Below, piece after piece: positions 1 to 6,076 of a DNA stretch of 6,291 nt. Location: assembly GCA_021812735.1 (NCBI GenBank), contig JAKAMV010000621.1, positions 1 to 6,291 on the forward strand. The letters run 5' to 3'. Each line of letters opens with the position of its first letter. Position 1 is the stretch's first letter. The notes beneath the pieces are model-generated. The model saw nothing but the letters and a program-made list of their open reading frames with translations. It was not told where the DNA came from and did not search any database. Source of the DNA: Chloroflexota bacterium. GTDB lineage: Bacteria > Chloroflexota > Limnocylindria > Limnocylindrales > CSP1-4. The position numbers and the translations under genes are program-made.

Positions 1-670
1 TTCCGATCTTCCCGAGCGGCGCGCCGGGGGTGGCCCACGGCAGGCCCGCGGGCGCCGGGGCCATCGGCGTCGCGCGCGGGGAGCGCTCCGCCGGACGCGC
101 CGAGGGTGACGCGGCAAGCGAGGGAGCGACGGACGAGGACACCTCGGGGGACGGTATCGGACCGACCGTCCTTGGCGGCACCGTGGAGGGGGCCGCGGGC
201 GTGGGACCTGGCGCAGTGATGGCCGCCAGCAGCGCGCCCGCTCCGCCGGCGAGCAGTGTGCCGCCGACGGCGGTAGCCACCACGAGGACCAGCACGAGCG
301 CCGCCGCCTCCATCCGCACGCCGAGTGCCACCGGTTTCCCCAAGCCAACGGCCGCGCGCAGCACATCCGCCACCGCGCCAGGAAGGGCAGGCCAGCGGGG
401 CGGCAGCGCCGCGTCCAGCAGTCGGCGCACCGGGGAACGGGGCGCCTCGGCCCTGACGGCCGACACGATCCGAGCCGCCAGCCCCGATGGCGGCTCCGGC
501 ATCGCCGCCGCGGCGTAGCGTTCCAGCTCGGCCGCAACCCCGCGCAGGGCCGCGTCCTCGGGCTCCTCGCTCCTGGCCGGCGGGTCTGGCGCCAGGGGGA
601 GAAGGCCCCCTGGGGCACGCGCGCCGTCGCCGGCAGGCGGCACGCCACGCCTCGCGCGCGCGTCACTCAC
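1..670 (-). CDS. Putative anti-sigma factor-like single-pass membrane protein, partial (C-terminus outside the window)
   Basis: This frame stays open for 223 codons from a GTG at 670 to the window edge and ends inside a codon, so the C-terminus is missing. The GTG overlaps the sigma factor's stop codon (GTGA), and GAGGTG lies 7 bases upstream (681..676), so translation is probably coupled to the sigma gene. Residues 1-36 are a disordered Pro/Ala/Gly-rich lead. Residues 40-75 look helical and include PEPPSGLAARI, a type of segment often seen in cytoplasmic anti-sigma domains. A strongly hydrophobic stretch at about 122-152 is one transmembrane helix. Residues 153-223 are a Pro/Ser/Ala-rich linker, predicted outside the membrane. 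This topology and position fit an anti-sigma factor that holds the neighbouring sigma factor at the membrane. The HxxxCxxC zinc motif of the common anti-sigma fold is absent, so the role rests on context. An unrelated membrane protein remains possible. Confidence 0.72.
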   Translation of the reverse strand, partial: MSDARARRGVPPAGDGARAPGGLLPLAPDPPARSEEPEDAALRGVAAELERYAAAAMPEPPSGLAARIVSAVRAEAPRSPVRRLLDAALPPRWPALPGAVADVLRAAVGLGKPVALGVRMEAAALVLVLVVATAVGGTLLAGGAGALLAAITAPGPTPAAPSTVPPRTVGPIPSPEVSSSVAPSLAASPSARPAERSPRATPMAPAPAGLPWATPGAPLGKIG

Positions 671-1209
671 GAGCTCACCTCGACCACCAGCTCTTCGTGC
701 AGACGCGCCAGCCCACGATGGAGGTGCGACTTGACCGTCCCGAGCGGACGGCCGGTGGTCTGCGCGATCTCGGCCAACGACAGGTCGGCGAAATAGCGCA
801 GGGCGACCACTTCCCGGTACGGTTCGGGCAGCGCGGCGACCGCCGCGCGGATGAGGCGTCCCCGTTCGGCCTCGAGCGCCCCGGCGAGCGGGTCACCATA
901 CGGCGACGTCGGCACGTCGGCTGAGCTGCCGTCGATCGGCACGGTGTCCCTGCGTCGCGCCGCGGCGCGCAGAGCGTGCCGCACCGCGATGCGTGCCAGC
1001 CAGGCGGCCAGCGGACCCTCGCCGCGGAATGTGCCGAGCATCCGGTGGGCCGTCACGAAGCTCTCCTGGGTCGCATCCTCGGCGTCGTGGACCCGGCCGA
1101 GGATGCGATAACAGGCCCGAAAGACGGCCCCCGTCTCGCGCTCCACGAGCTGTTCGAACGCACGTTGGTCACCACCGAGCACGGCATCGACGAGAGCGCG
1201 GTCGTCCAC
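667..1209 (-). CDS. ECF-family RNA polymerase sigma factor (sigma-70 regions 2 and 4)
   Basis: The product is 180 residues, the usual length of a minimal ECF sigma factor. Region 2 covers about residues 14-87 and includes DAEDATQESFVTAHR (core binding and -10 recognition) and the FRGEGPLAAWLARIAVR helix. A short polar linker at 88-112 replaces region 3. Region 4 covers about 124-173, with LPEPYREVVALRYFADLSL followed by the helix-turn-helix IAQTTGRPLGTVKSHLHRG that contacts the -35 element. It directs core RNA polymerase to a small regulon. The start is GTG at 1209, 26 bases after the stop of the preceding gene. No good Shine-Dalgarno sequence precedes it, so translation may depend on re-initiation, or the true start may lie a few codons upstream. 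It shares its last bases with the start of the membrane protein gene, the classic sigma/anti-sigma arrangement. The family is certain; the regulon and ECF subgroup cannot be read from here. Confidence 0.95.
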   Translation of the reverse strand: MDDRALVDAVLGGDQRAFEQLVERETGAVFRACYRILGRVHDAEDATQESFVTAHRMLGTFRGEGPLAAWLARIAVRHALRAAARRRDTVPIDGSSADVPTSPYGDPLAGALEAERGRLIRAAVAALPEPYREVVALRYFADLSLAEIAQTTGRPLGTVKSHLHRGLARLHEELVVEVSS

Positions 1210-1235
1210 GCGGCCGATCGTAGCGGACTCGCGGG

Positions 1236-1745
1236 TCAGTCCCCGTTCTGGCCGGCTGCACCCGACCCGTCGCCCGAACCGTCGCCCGCGGGCGCCGTGG
1301 CTTCCGGATGGTCCGTGCCTTCCGGCGCATGGGTGGCCTCCGGGGTCTCGGTCGCATCCGGGGTCTCGGTCGCATCCGGCGTCTCGGTCGCATCCGGCGT
1401 CTCGGTCGGCTCCGGCGTGCGCGTGGCCTCCGGCGTCTCGGTCGCATCCGGGGTCTCGGTCGGCTTCGCCATCTCGGTCGCATCCGGGGTCTCGGTCGGC
1501 TGTGCCGTCTTGGCCGCGTCCCGGATGTCGGCCGGCTCCGGGGTCTGGACGGCTGCTCCGGCCAGTTGAAGGCGCAGCTCCGAGCCGGCCCCGTGCTCGC
1601 TCGACGAGCTCCCCGCCTGGACCTGCGAGTCGGCGGCGGAGGGCACCGTGGGCGGCGCGGCGAACGCGACGCCGCCCACCAGCAGCGCGGCGACTCCCGC
1701 GACGCCGGCACCGCGCAAGACTCGAGACCGGTCAACGATGCGCAT
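1236..1745 (-). CDS. Secreted Thr/Pro/Glu/Asp-rich hexapeptide-repeat protein of unknown function
   Basis: The product is 169 residues. A basic N-terminus (MRIVDRSRVLR) and a hydrophobic core (GVAGVAALLVGG) form a signal peptide, probably cut after VAFA at residue 29. Residues 30-65 are a low-complexity polar stretch. From about 69 to 142 the chain consists of degenerate hexapeptides of the type TETPDA/TETPEA, acidic and proline-rich, so extended and unstructured. The tail (GDGSGDGSGAAGQNGD) is Gly/Asp-rich. There is no LPxTG, lipobox or second transmembrane segment, so it should be released or held loosely outside the membrane. The ATG at 1745 has AAGGAG 7 bases upstream, the best ribosome site in this operon. 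It is the first gene after a candidate ECF promoter and lies 26 bases before the sigma gene. A role as a wall or surface spacer, or as an envelope-stress sensor or target, is inference only. Confidence 0.82.
   Translation of the reverse strand: MRIVDRSRVLRGAGVAGVAALLVGGVAFAAPPTVPSAADSQVQAGSSSSEHGAGSELRLQLAGAAVQTPEPADIRDAAKTAQPTETPDATEMAKPTETPDATETPEATRTPEPTETPDATETPDATETPDATETPEATHAPEGTDHPEATAPAGDGSGDGSGAAGQNGD
1324..1539 (-). repeat. In-frame 18-base tandem repeat array (about 12 degenerate units)
   Basis: Consecutive 18-base units tile this stretch without spacers. On the plus strand the consensus is ggcgtctcggtcgcatcc. The units at 1342-1359 and 1360-1377 are identical, and those at 1378-1395 and 1432-1449 are identical to each other. 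Others (1396-1413, 1450-1467, 1486-1503) differ by gcatcc becoming ggctcc, ggcttc or ggctgt. The outer units are the most diverged. Each unit encodes one hexapeptide of the secreted protein (TETPDA and variants). Identical inner copies flanked by diverged outer ones suggest expansion by slippage or unequal exchange. Unit length is a multiple of three, so copy changes keep the frame. Confidence 0.9.
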
Positions 1746-1752
1746 CGGATCG

Positions 1753-1758
1753 CTCCTT
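1753..1758 (-). promoter_or_regulatory. Strong Shine-Dalgarno site for the secreted repeat protein
   Basis: AAGGAG on the minus strand lies 7 bases before the ATG at 1745. It fixes the start of the first gene of the sigma operon. The sigma gene itself has no comparable site. Confidence 0.75.
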
Positions 1759-1843
1759 CATTTCGCGGCCGCCGGTGGCCGGCCCGCGATCGTTGCGTGA
1801 CCGAGACCTTGCGGCGGACCCTTGCTCTTCCCGCACACCTCAT

Positions 1844-1869
1844 GAGACACGCCGGGCGGCAAAGGTTGC
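1844..1869 (-). promoter_or_regulatory. Candidate ECF-type promoter of the sigma operon
   Basis: On the minus strand GCAACCTTT (1869..1861) resembles the AAC-centred -35 element used by many ECF sigma factors. Fifteen bases after the AAC comes TGTCTC (1849..1844), close to the CGTC-type -10 element. Transcription would start near 1837, leaving a leader of about 90 bases before the ATG at 1745. The site lies in the 139-base gap between the exporter stop and the sigma operon, where an autoregulated promoter would be expected. Assignment is by eye from one copy, and the bases recognised by this sigma factor are not known. Confidence 0.45.
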
Positions 1870-1877
1870 AGCGCTGC
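1868..1877. promoter_or_regulatory. Perfect 10-base palindrome overlapping the candidate -35 element
   Basis: The sequence gcagcgctgc reads the same on both strands and overlaps the first two bases of the candidate -35 element. It could be a small operator, or only a weak stem just past the exporter's stop codon. It is too short and lacks a T tract, so I do not call it a terminator. Confidence 0.25.
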
Positions 1878-1884
1878 CAGGCGC

Positions 1885-3129
1885 TCAGGTGGGGGCGTGC
1901 CGCGCGACCAGCGCGTCACCGCGGAGCGACCAGAGGGCGGGGCATGCCAGGATCGCGGCGCTCCCGCAGACCGCGGCGACCCCGGCACCGAGCAGCAGTG
2001 TGGCCGGGGCGCCGAACTGCTGCGCGAGCACCCCTGCGGCAAGGCTGCCCAGCGGCATGACGCCGAACGAGGTCAGCACGTAGAGGCTGAGGATCCGCCC
2101 ACGCAGGCGGCCCGGCGAGAGCAGTTGCACGAAGGTGTTGGCGCTGGTGAAGTACCAGACCTGCGCCGCGCCGGTCAGCGCCAGGGCCAGGCACGAGAAG
2201 AAGACCGCCGTCGAGAGCGCGAACGCCGCGACACCCAGCACCATCACCGCTAGCCCGGCGAGCATGAACCGGCCATCGGCCCCGCCCGGGCGGAGCATGG
2301 CGACGGCCAGCGCGCCCAACAGCGCTCCGCCGCCCATGGCCGCCGTCAGCAGACCAAGACCCGGTGCGCCGATCGCCAGGATGTCGCGCGCGAAGACGGG
2401 AAGCAACGTCAGGTACGGCAACAAGAAGACGGTCGGGACGGCGGCCAGCAGCAGGAGCACGGAGAGGACCCGCTCGCTCCGCACGTAGTTCAGACCGTCG
2501 ACCAAGTGGCCCCAGACGCTCTGCTCGACCCGCTCCAGGGCGGTGTCGGCCGGCAGTTGGATCGACATCAGCACGTAGACCACGGCGCCGAAACTGATCG
2601 CGTTGAGCCAGAAGCTCGGCGCCTCGCCGGCCAAGCCGACGAGGACCCCGGCCACCACCGGCCCGATGATGCGGCTCAAGTTGAACTGCACGCTGTTGAG
2701 CGCGATCGCATTGGCCACCGCCTCGCGACCGACGAGCGCCGGGACGATCGCCTGGAACGCCGGGCTGCCGAGCGCCTGCGCCGTGCCGGCCGCCAGCGCC
2801 AGCACGGCGATCTGCCAGAACGCGACCAGGTGGGTCATGGTCAGCAGCGCGAGCGTCGCCGCGAAGAGACCCTGCGCCGCCTGGCTGCCGGCCAGGAGTC
2901 GGCGCCGATCGATGCGATCGGCCAGCACGCCGGCGTAGAGCGAGAGCAGCAGCACCGGCGCCGTGGAGGCCGCCGAGACGAACCCGAGCAACGCCGGAGA
3001 GTTCGTCAGGGCAAGGACGAGCCAGCCGAGCGCGGTGCCCTGCATCCACGAGCCGACGTTCGACACGAAGACACCGGCCAGGAAACGCCGGTAGTCGGCC
3101 GAACGGAGCGCCGGCAGGAGCGTCGCCGT
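1885..3129 (-). CDS. MFS-family exporter (MFS_3/DHA3, EntS-like), apparent ACG start
   Basis: This is a membrane transporter, presumably a proton-driven drug or small-molecule exporter. With the start at 3129 it is 414 residues, normal for the family. The chain is hydrophobic throughout and fits about 12 helices. The loop after helix 2 holds the MFS signature GVLADRIDRRRLL (about residues 67-79). LNSVQFNLSRIIGP (about 144-157) and PGRLRGRILSLY (about 339-350) are typical of the MFS_3 group. The first GTG (3066) would remove the conserved ALRSADYRRFLAGVFV leader and part of helix 1. In the same frame the upstream peptidase ends with TAG (3132..3130), and no ATG, GTG or TTG lies between. ACG at 3129 immediately follows that TAG and sits 5 bases after GGAGG, and the protein would begin M-ATLLPALRS. 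It is the third gene of the peptidase operon. Its substrate is unknown. Confidence 0.85.
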   Translation of the reverse strand, partial: TATLLPALRSADYRRFLAGVFVSNVGSWMQGTALGWLVLALTNSPALLGFVSAASTAPVLLLSLYAGVLADRIDRRRLLAGSQAAQGLFAATLALLTMTHLVAFWQIAVLALAAGTAQALGSPAFQAIVPALVGREAVANAIALNSVQFNLSRIIGPVVAGVLVGLAGEAPSFWLNAISFGAVVYVLMSIQLPADTALERVEQSVWGHLVDGLNYVRSERVLSVLLLLAAVPTVFLLPYLTLLPVFARDILAIGAPGLGLLTAAMGGGALLGALAVAMLRPGGADGRFMLAGLAVMVLGVAAFALSTAVFFSCLALALTGAAQVWYFTSANTFVQLLSPGRLRGRILSLYVLTSFGVMPLGSLAAGVLAQQFGAPATLLLGAGVAAVCGSAAILACPALWSLRGDALVARHAPT

Positions 3130-4596
3130 CTACGCCTCCGGAGGTCCGGGTGCCTGCTCGGCCGCCGCCAGCTGCGCCGCATCGGCGGCACCGGAGAGCA
3201 GCGGGTCGTGCACGACCTCCAGCGGCCCCCACGCTGCGGGGAGCTCTCGTTCGATGCGGGCGGCGTCCCCCACCAGGACCACGCTCGCCTCGCCCGCATG
3301 CACGTGCGAGGCGGCCGCCAGCACCTGCTCGGCCGTGACCGCCGCGATGGCCGGCCGGTACCGGTCGAGCTCGTCGTCCGGCAGGCCCAGCGCCACGAGC
3401 CCGGCGATCGCCGCCACCACCTGCGACGCCGACTCGAACCGGAGCGGAAACACGCCGATCAGGAAATCGCGCGCGGCATCCAGCTCCTCCGGGGCCGGCG
3501 GCTCCTGGGGCAGTCGCGCCAGCACATCGAGCGCATCGCGGATCGCCGGCACGGTGACGTCGGTCTGCACCGCCATCCGCACCGCAAACGGGCCGGCGGC
3601 GCGACGGAGATCGAACCCCGCATGGACGCTGTAGGTGTACCCGCGCTCCTCGCGCAGCAGCCGTTGCAGGCGCGAGTCGAACAGCCCGCCCAGGATCGCG
3701 CTCATGACCACCACCGCGTGGTAGTCGGGGATACGCCGCGGGAGCCCGACGTGCCCGATCCGCACCTCGGTCTGCGGCGAGCCCGGCCGGTCGACGATCA
3801 CCACCCGCCGACCGGTCGGGTTGGGCGTCGCGTCGATCTCGACGGGGGCCGGCGGCTCTCCGGTCGCCGTCCAGGTACCAAAGCGCTCCGCGACGAGGTC
3901 GATCACCGGGATGCCGCCGAGATCCCCCGCCACGATCAGCGTGGCCCGCCGGGGGTCGCACAGCGCCGCGTAACGAGCCACCAGGGCGTCCCGGTCGAGG
4001 CCGGGTACGGTCTCCTCGGTCCCCGCCGTGGGCCGGGCGAACGGGGAACGCGGCGCGTAGATGGTGGCGGCGAACGCACGCTCGGCCCGCCGATGCGGGT
4101 CCGCCCGCGCCTGGAGCAAATCGTACAGGCGCTCGTCGCGCAGCCTGACCACCTCCGCGTCGGGGAAGGTCGGCTCGAGCATCACCTCGGCAAGCAGCCC
4201 CAGCGCCGCCGCCAGGTTGCGCCGCGGCACGTCGACCGTGCCAACCGTCGTCTCCCATCCCGCGCCCGCCTGCAGGCCGGCCCCCAGGCGTTCGGCCGCC
4301 TCGATCAGTCCGACCGCGTCGTGGTGCGCCGTGCCCTCGGTGAGCGCCTCGGCGGTGAGCACGGTGACGCCGGCCTGCGAGGCGTCCTCCGCACCGGCGC
4401 CGCCCTCGAGCACCAACTGTGCCGTCAGCAGCGGCCGTCCGGGGAGCTGGGCGACGAGCACCGTCAGCCCGTTCGCCAGCACCGTGCGAGTGAAGCCAGG
4501 GAAACGGTACGGACGTGGCGTGCCGGGGAGCGGACGCCTGTCGAGCACGTCCAGGCTCCCCACCGCATGCGGACGCTCCGGAACCCCGTTCGTCAT
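3130..4596 (-). CDS. M16-family peptidase-like subunit, non-catalytic (HxxEH lost)
   Basis: The 488-residue product has the M16B double-domain build. The N-terminal half starts with the characteristic strand VLANGLTVLVAQ (about 39-50). The C-terminal half contains SRLQRLLREERGYTYSV (308-324), the substrate-binding motif with its tyrosine intact. At the zinc site the line GVTVLTAEALTEGT (76-89) aligns without gaps to GFAHLFEHLMFQGS of the upstream partner. It has Val, Ala and Glu where His, Glu and His are needed, so it should not bind zinc, although a downstream Glu remains (E155). In bacterial M16B heterodimers one subunit brings the zinc site and the other the substrate-binding residues; this gene fits the second role. 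The ATG at 4596 has GGAGG 7 bases upstream and overlaps the partner's stop (ATGA). No signal peptide is seen, so it is probably cytoplasmic. The Ala-rich tail (469-488) is likely disordered. Confidence 0.93.
   Translation of the reverse strand: MTNGVPERPHAVGSLDVLDRRPLPGTPRPYRFPGFTRTVLANGLTVLVAQLPGRPLLTAQLVLEGGAGAEDASQAGVTVLTAEALTEGTAHHDAVGLIEAAERLGAGLQAGAGWETTVGTVDVPRRNLAAALGLLAEVMLEPTFPDAEVVRLRDERLYDLLQARADPHRRAERAFAATIYAPRSPFARPTAGTEETVPGLDRDALVARYAALCDPRRATLIVAGDLGGIPVIDLVAERFGTWTATGEPPAPVEIDATPNPTGRRVVIVDRPGSPQTEVRIGHVGLPRRIPDYHAVVVMSAILGGLFDSRLQRLLREERGYTYSVHAGFDLRRAAGPFAVRMAVQTDVTVPAIRDALDVLARLPQEPPAPEELDAARDFLIGVFPLRFESASQVVAAIAGLVALGLPDDELDRYRPAIAAVTAEQVLAAASHVHAGEASVVLVGDAARIERELPAAWGPLEVVHDPLLSGAADAAQLAAAEQAPGPPEA
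3135..3139 (-). promoter_or_regulatory. Shine-Dalgarno site (GGAGG) pointing to an ACG start for the exporter
   Basis: GGAGG lies in the last codons of the non-catalytic peptidase gene. Five bases separate it from the ACG at 3129, which is good spacing. The next conventional start, GTG 3066, is 68 bases away and has no ribosome site of its own that I can see. Confidence 0.55.
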
Positions 4597-5906
4597 GCTG
4601 CAGCCTCCCGTTCCGCACCCGCCGCGGGGACGTACGTGAGGACCGCCACGTTGTCTGGACGGACCACGTCGGCCATGACCCGCTGGATCGTGGCCGCGTC
4701 GACGGCGAGGTACCGCGAGAGCTGCTCGTTGATCAGCCCCGGGCGATCGAACAGCGTGGCGTACATGGCCAGCCGATCGGCGACCTCCTCGACCTGCTCG
4801 AGCGCGGCGAGCTCCTCCGACTCGATGAGCGCCCGGGCGCGCGCTAGCTCGTCCTCCGTGACCGGCTCCTGCGTCAACCGCGCCAGCTCCTCTCGCACCG
4901 TGGCCTCGACCGTGGCCGCGTCGCTCTCCGGCCGCACCGTGGCCCAACCTGCCAGGACCGAGCCTCCCTCGACCAGCGGCAGCATGAAGAGCACCACGTC
5001 CTGGGCGATGCGGAGCTCGCGCACGAGGCGTCGGTAGAGACGGCTCCCCTGGCCCCCCGCGGCGATCTGCGTCGCGACCTCGAGCGCATCGAACGCCGGG
5101 GTCCCGAACGGCGGCGTGCGGAACCCGAGGTGGACGCGCGCCAGCGGCACGCGATCCGGGATCGTCTCGCGGACCTCGCTGCCGATCCGCGGCGGCAGAC
5201 TCAGATCGCCGAGCGGTGGGATCCCGGGACTCGGGGGGATCGGCTCGAAGTACCGCCGCGCGGCCCGCAGCGCTTCGTCCGGTTCGACGTCGCCCGCGAT
5301 CGCGAGGACCGCGTTGTCGGGCGCGTAGTACGTCCGGAAGAAGGCACGCACGTCCTCCAGCGAGGCCGCATCGAGGTCCGCCATCGAGCCGATCGGCGTG
5401 TGGTGGTAGGGGTGGTCCGGGGGCATGACCGCCGCGAGCAGACGTTCGTAGAAGGACCCGTACGGCCGGTTGTCGTAACTCTGCCGCTTCTCGTTCTTGA
5501 CGACGTCGCGCTGGTTGTCCAGGTTTTCCTGGGTGAGCGCATCGAGCAGGGTCGCCATGCGGTCGGCCTCGAGCCAGAGCCCGAGCTCGAAGCGATGCGA
5601 CGGCAGCGTCTCGAAGTAGTTCGTGCGGTCGAAGTAGGTCGTCCCGTTCACGACGCCGCCCGCGGCCTGGACGATCGCGAGGTGTTCGGCTTTCCGGACA
5701 TGCCGCGACCCCTGGAACATCAAGTGTTCGAAGAGGTGGGCGAATCCGGTCCGGCCCGGGCGTTCGTGCTTGGACCCCACGTCATACCAGACATTGATCG
5801 CCACGACCGGCGCCAGGTGGTCGGGCGCGACGATGACGCGCAGCCCGTTCGCCAGACGCGCATCGACGAAGCGGACCACGGGGACGCTCGGGTCGATCCC
5901 GGGCAT
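4593..5906 (-). CDS. Zinc-dependent M16B metallopeptidase, catalytic subunit
   Basis: The product is 437 residues, the usual size for one M16B subunit. The inverted zinc motif HLFEH lies at 57-61, with two zinc-ligand histidines and the catalytic Glu60. The third ligand is probably Glu139 in VVKNEKRQ, about 78 residues on, close to family spacing. RTYYAPDNAVLAIAGDV (191-207) is the typical end of the first domain. GSRLYRRLVRE (287-297) marks the second, but the usual following Gly-x-x-Tyr is replaced by IAQDV, so the substrate-binding tyrosine is missing here and present in the partner. The enzyme should cleave small peptides or partly unfolded substrates inside a closed chamber. I chose ATG 5906 because GGGAGG lies 4 bases upstream. 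ATG 5918 has no ribosome site, and longer extensions to 6038 are Arg/Ala-rich and unlike the family. No signal peptide is seen. Confidence 0.95.
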   Translation of the reverse strand: MPGIDPSVPVVRFVDARLANGLRVIVAPDHLAPVVAINVWYDVGSKHERPGRTGFAHLFEHLMFQGSRHVRKAEHLAIVQAAGGVVNGTTYFDRTNYFETLPSHRFELGLWLEADRMATLLDALTQENLDNQRDVVKNEKRQSYDNRPYGSFYERLLAAVMPPDHPYHHTPIGSMADLDAASLEDVRAFFRTYYAPDNAVLAIAGDVEPDEALRAARRYFEPIPPSPGIPPLGDLSLPPRIGSEVRETIPDRVPLARVHLGFRTPPFGTPAFDALEVATQIAAGGQGSRLYRRLVRELRIAQDVVLFMLPLVEGGSVLAGWATVRPESDAATVEATVREELARLTQEPVTEDELARARALIESEELAALEQVEEVADRLAMYATLFDRPGLINEQLSRYLAVDAATIQRVMADVVRPDNVAVLTYVPAAGAEREAAA

Positions 5907-5944
5907 GCGACCTCCCATCTGAACGAGCACGGGTGCGTGAAGAG

Positions 5945-5965
5945 GCCGCGCCGCAGAGGCGCGAC
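5945..5965 (-). other. GC-rich stem-loop in the peptidase leader
   Basis: On the minus strand GTCGCGCC and GGCGCGGC pair over 8 positions (one G-U) around the 5-base loop TCTGC. It is followed by TCTTCAC, which is too short a T run for a confident intrinsic terminator. If transcription begins at the -10-like site just upstream, this hairpin would lie at the very 5' end of the mRNA and could stabilise it. It ends about 40 bases before the ATG at 5906, so it does not cover the ribosome site. Confidence 0.4.
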
Positions 5966-5971
5966 GCTCCG

Positions 5972-5980
5972 ATTGTGCCA
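5972..5980 (-). promoter_or_regulatory. Weak extended -10-like element ahead of the peptidase operon
   Basis: TGGCACAAT on the minus strand matches the extended -10 pattern TGnTATAAT except for the C at hexamer positions 1 and 3. No recognisable -35 element lies 16-18 bases upstream. It is the best sigma-70-like candidate in the gap before the peptidase genes, and would start transcription near 5965. Confidence 0.25.
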
Positions 5981-5981
5981 C

Positions 5982-6044
5982 CCTCGCTTCCGCTGCGCGC
6001 GGCGCCGTCCGCCCGACTGTCCACGGCCGACGCCGCAAGCGAGG
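5982..6044. repeat. Inverted repeat with 8-base arms in the peptidase leader region
   Basis: On the plus strand cctcgctt (5982-5989) and aagcgagg (6037-6044) are perfect inverse complements separated by 47 very GC-rich bases. A neighbouring short pair, cgct (5965-5968) and agcg (6045-6048), can extend the stem past a bulge that carries the -10-like element. It may be an RNA fold of a longer leader or a chance stem in GC-rich DNA. Confidence 0.3.
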
Positions 6045-6076
6045 AGCGTCCGCGCCACCGCTGCGCGTCAGGCTAG

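Noticed and set aside
30..518. A 162-codon plus-strand frame rich in Ala, Ser, Thr and Gly.
   Set aside because: It is antisense to the membrane protein whose minus-strand frame is open throughout, has a coupled start and contains a clear transmembrane helix.
1324..1539. A tandem array considered as a CRISPR-like repeat.
   Set aside because: Units are contiguous 18-mers with no unique spacers, and they encode hexapeptides in frame.
1766..1790. A GC-rich imperfect dyad (ggccg...cggcc) in the sigma operon leader.
   Set aside because: It is short, imperfect and expected by chance in DNA of this composition; no T run follows.
1308..2060. A plus-strand frame with striking repeats such as LGRIRGLGR, and another at 976-1569 with SVASGV repeats.
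   Set aside because: Both are alternative readings of the same 18-base array. Only the minus-strand frame has a signal peptide, a strong ribosome site and a sensible stop before the sigma gene.
1916..4618. A 900-codon open frame on the minus strand spanning the exporter and the non-catalytic peptidase.
   Set aside because: It is a shadow frame of very GC-rich DNA. The translation is Arg/Gly/Ala-rich without any domain, while the overlapping frames give clean MFS and M16 proteins.
4597..4947. An N-terminal extension of the non-catalytic peptidase up to a start at 4947.
   Set aside because: The extension overlaps the catalytic subunit's gene by over 350 bases and is Gly/Arg/Ala-rich. ATG 4596 has a good ribosome site and an ATGA junction.
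2506..5037. An 843-codon open frame on the plus strand, antisense to the peptidase operon.
   Set aside because: Its Arg/His/Gln/Asp-rich composition is typical of the antisense of high-GC genes. There is no domain, and it overlaps three well-supported genes.
5968..5990. A T-box-like stretch (AAGCGAGGGTGGCAC) on the minus strand ahead of the peptidase genes.
   Set aside because: The core AGGGTGGnAC is present, but the following CCGCG of the T-box consensus is replaced by AATCG. No convincing Stem I or matching downstream antiterminator strand is seen, and the regulated gene is not of a T-box class.
5907..6038. An N-terminal extension of the catalytic peptidase to 6038, or a start at ATG 5918.
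   Set aside because: The extension is Arg/Ala-rich and outside the family's normal length. ATG 5906 alone has GGGAGG at suitable spacing.
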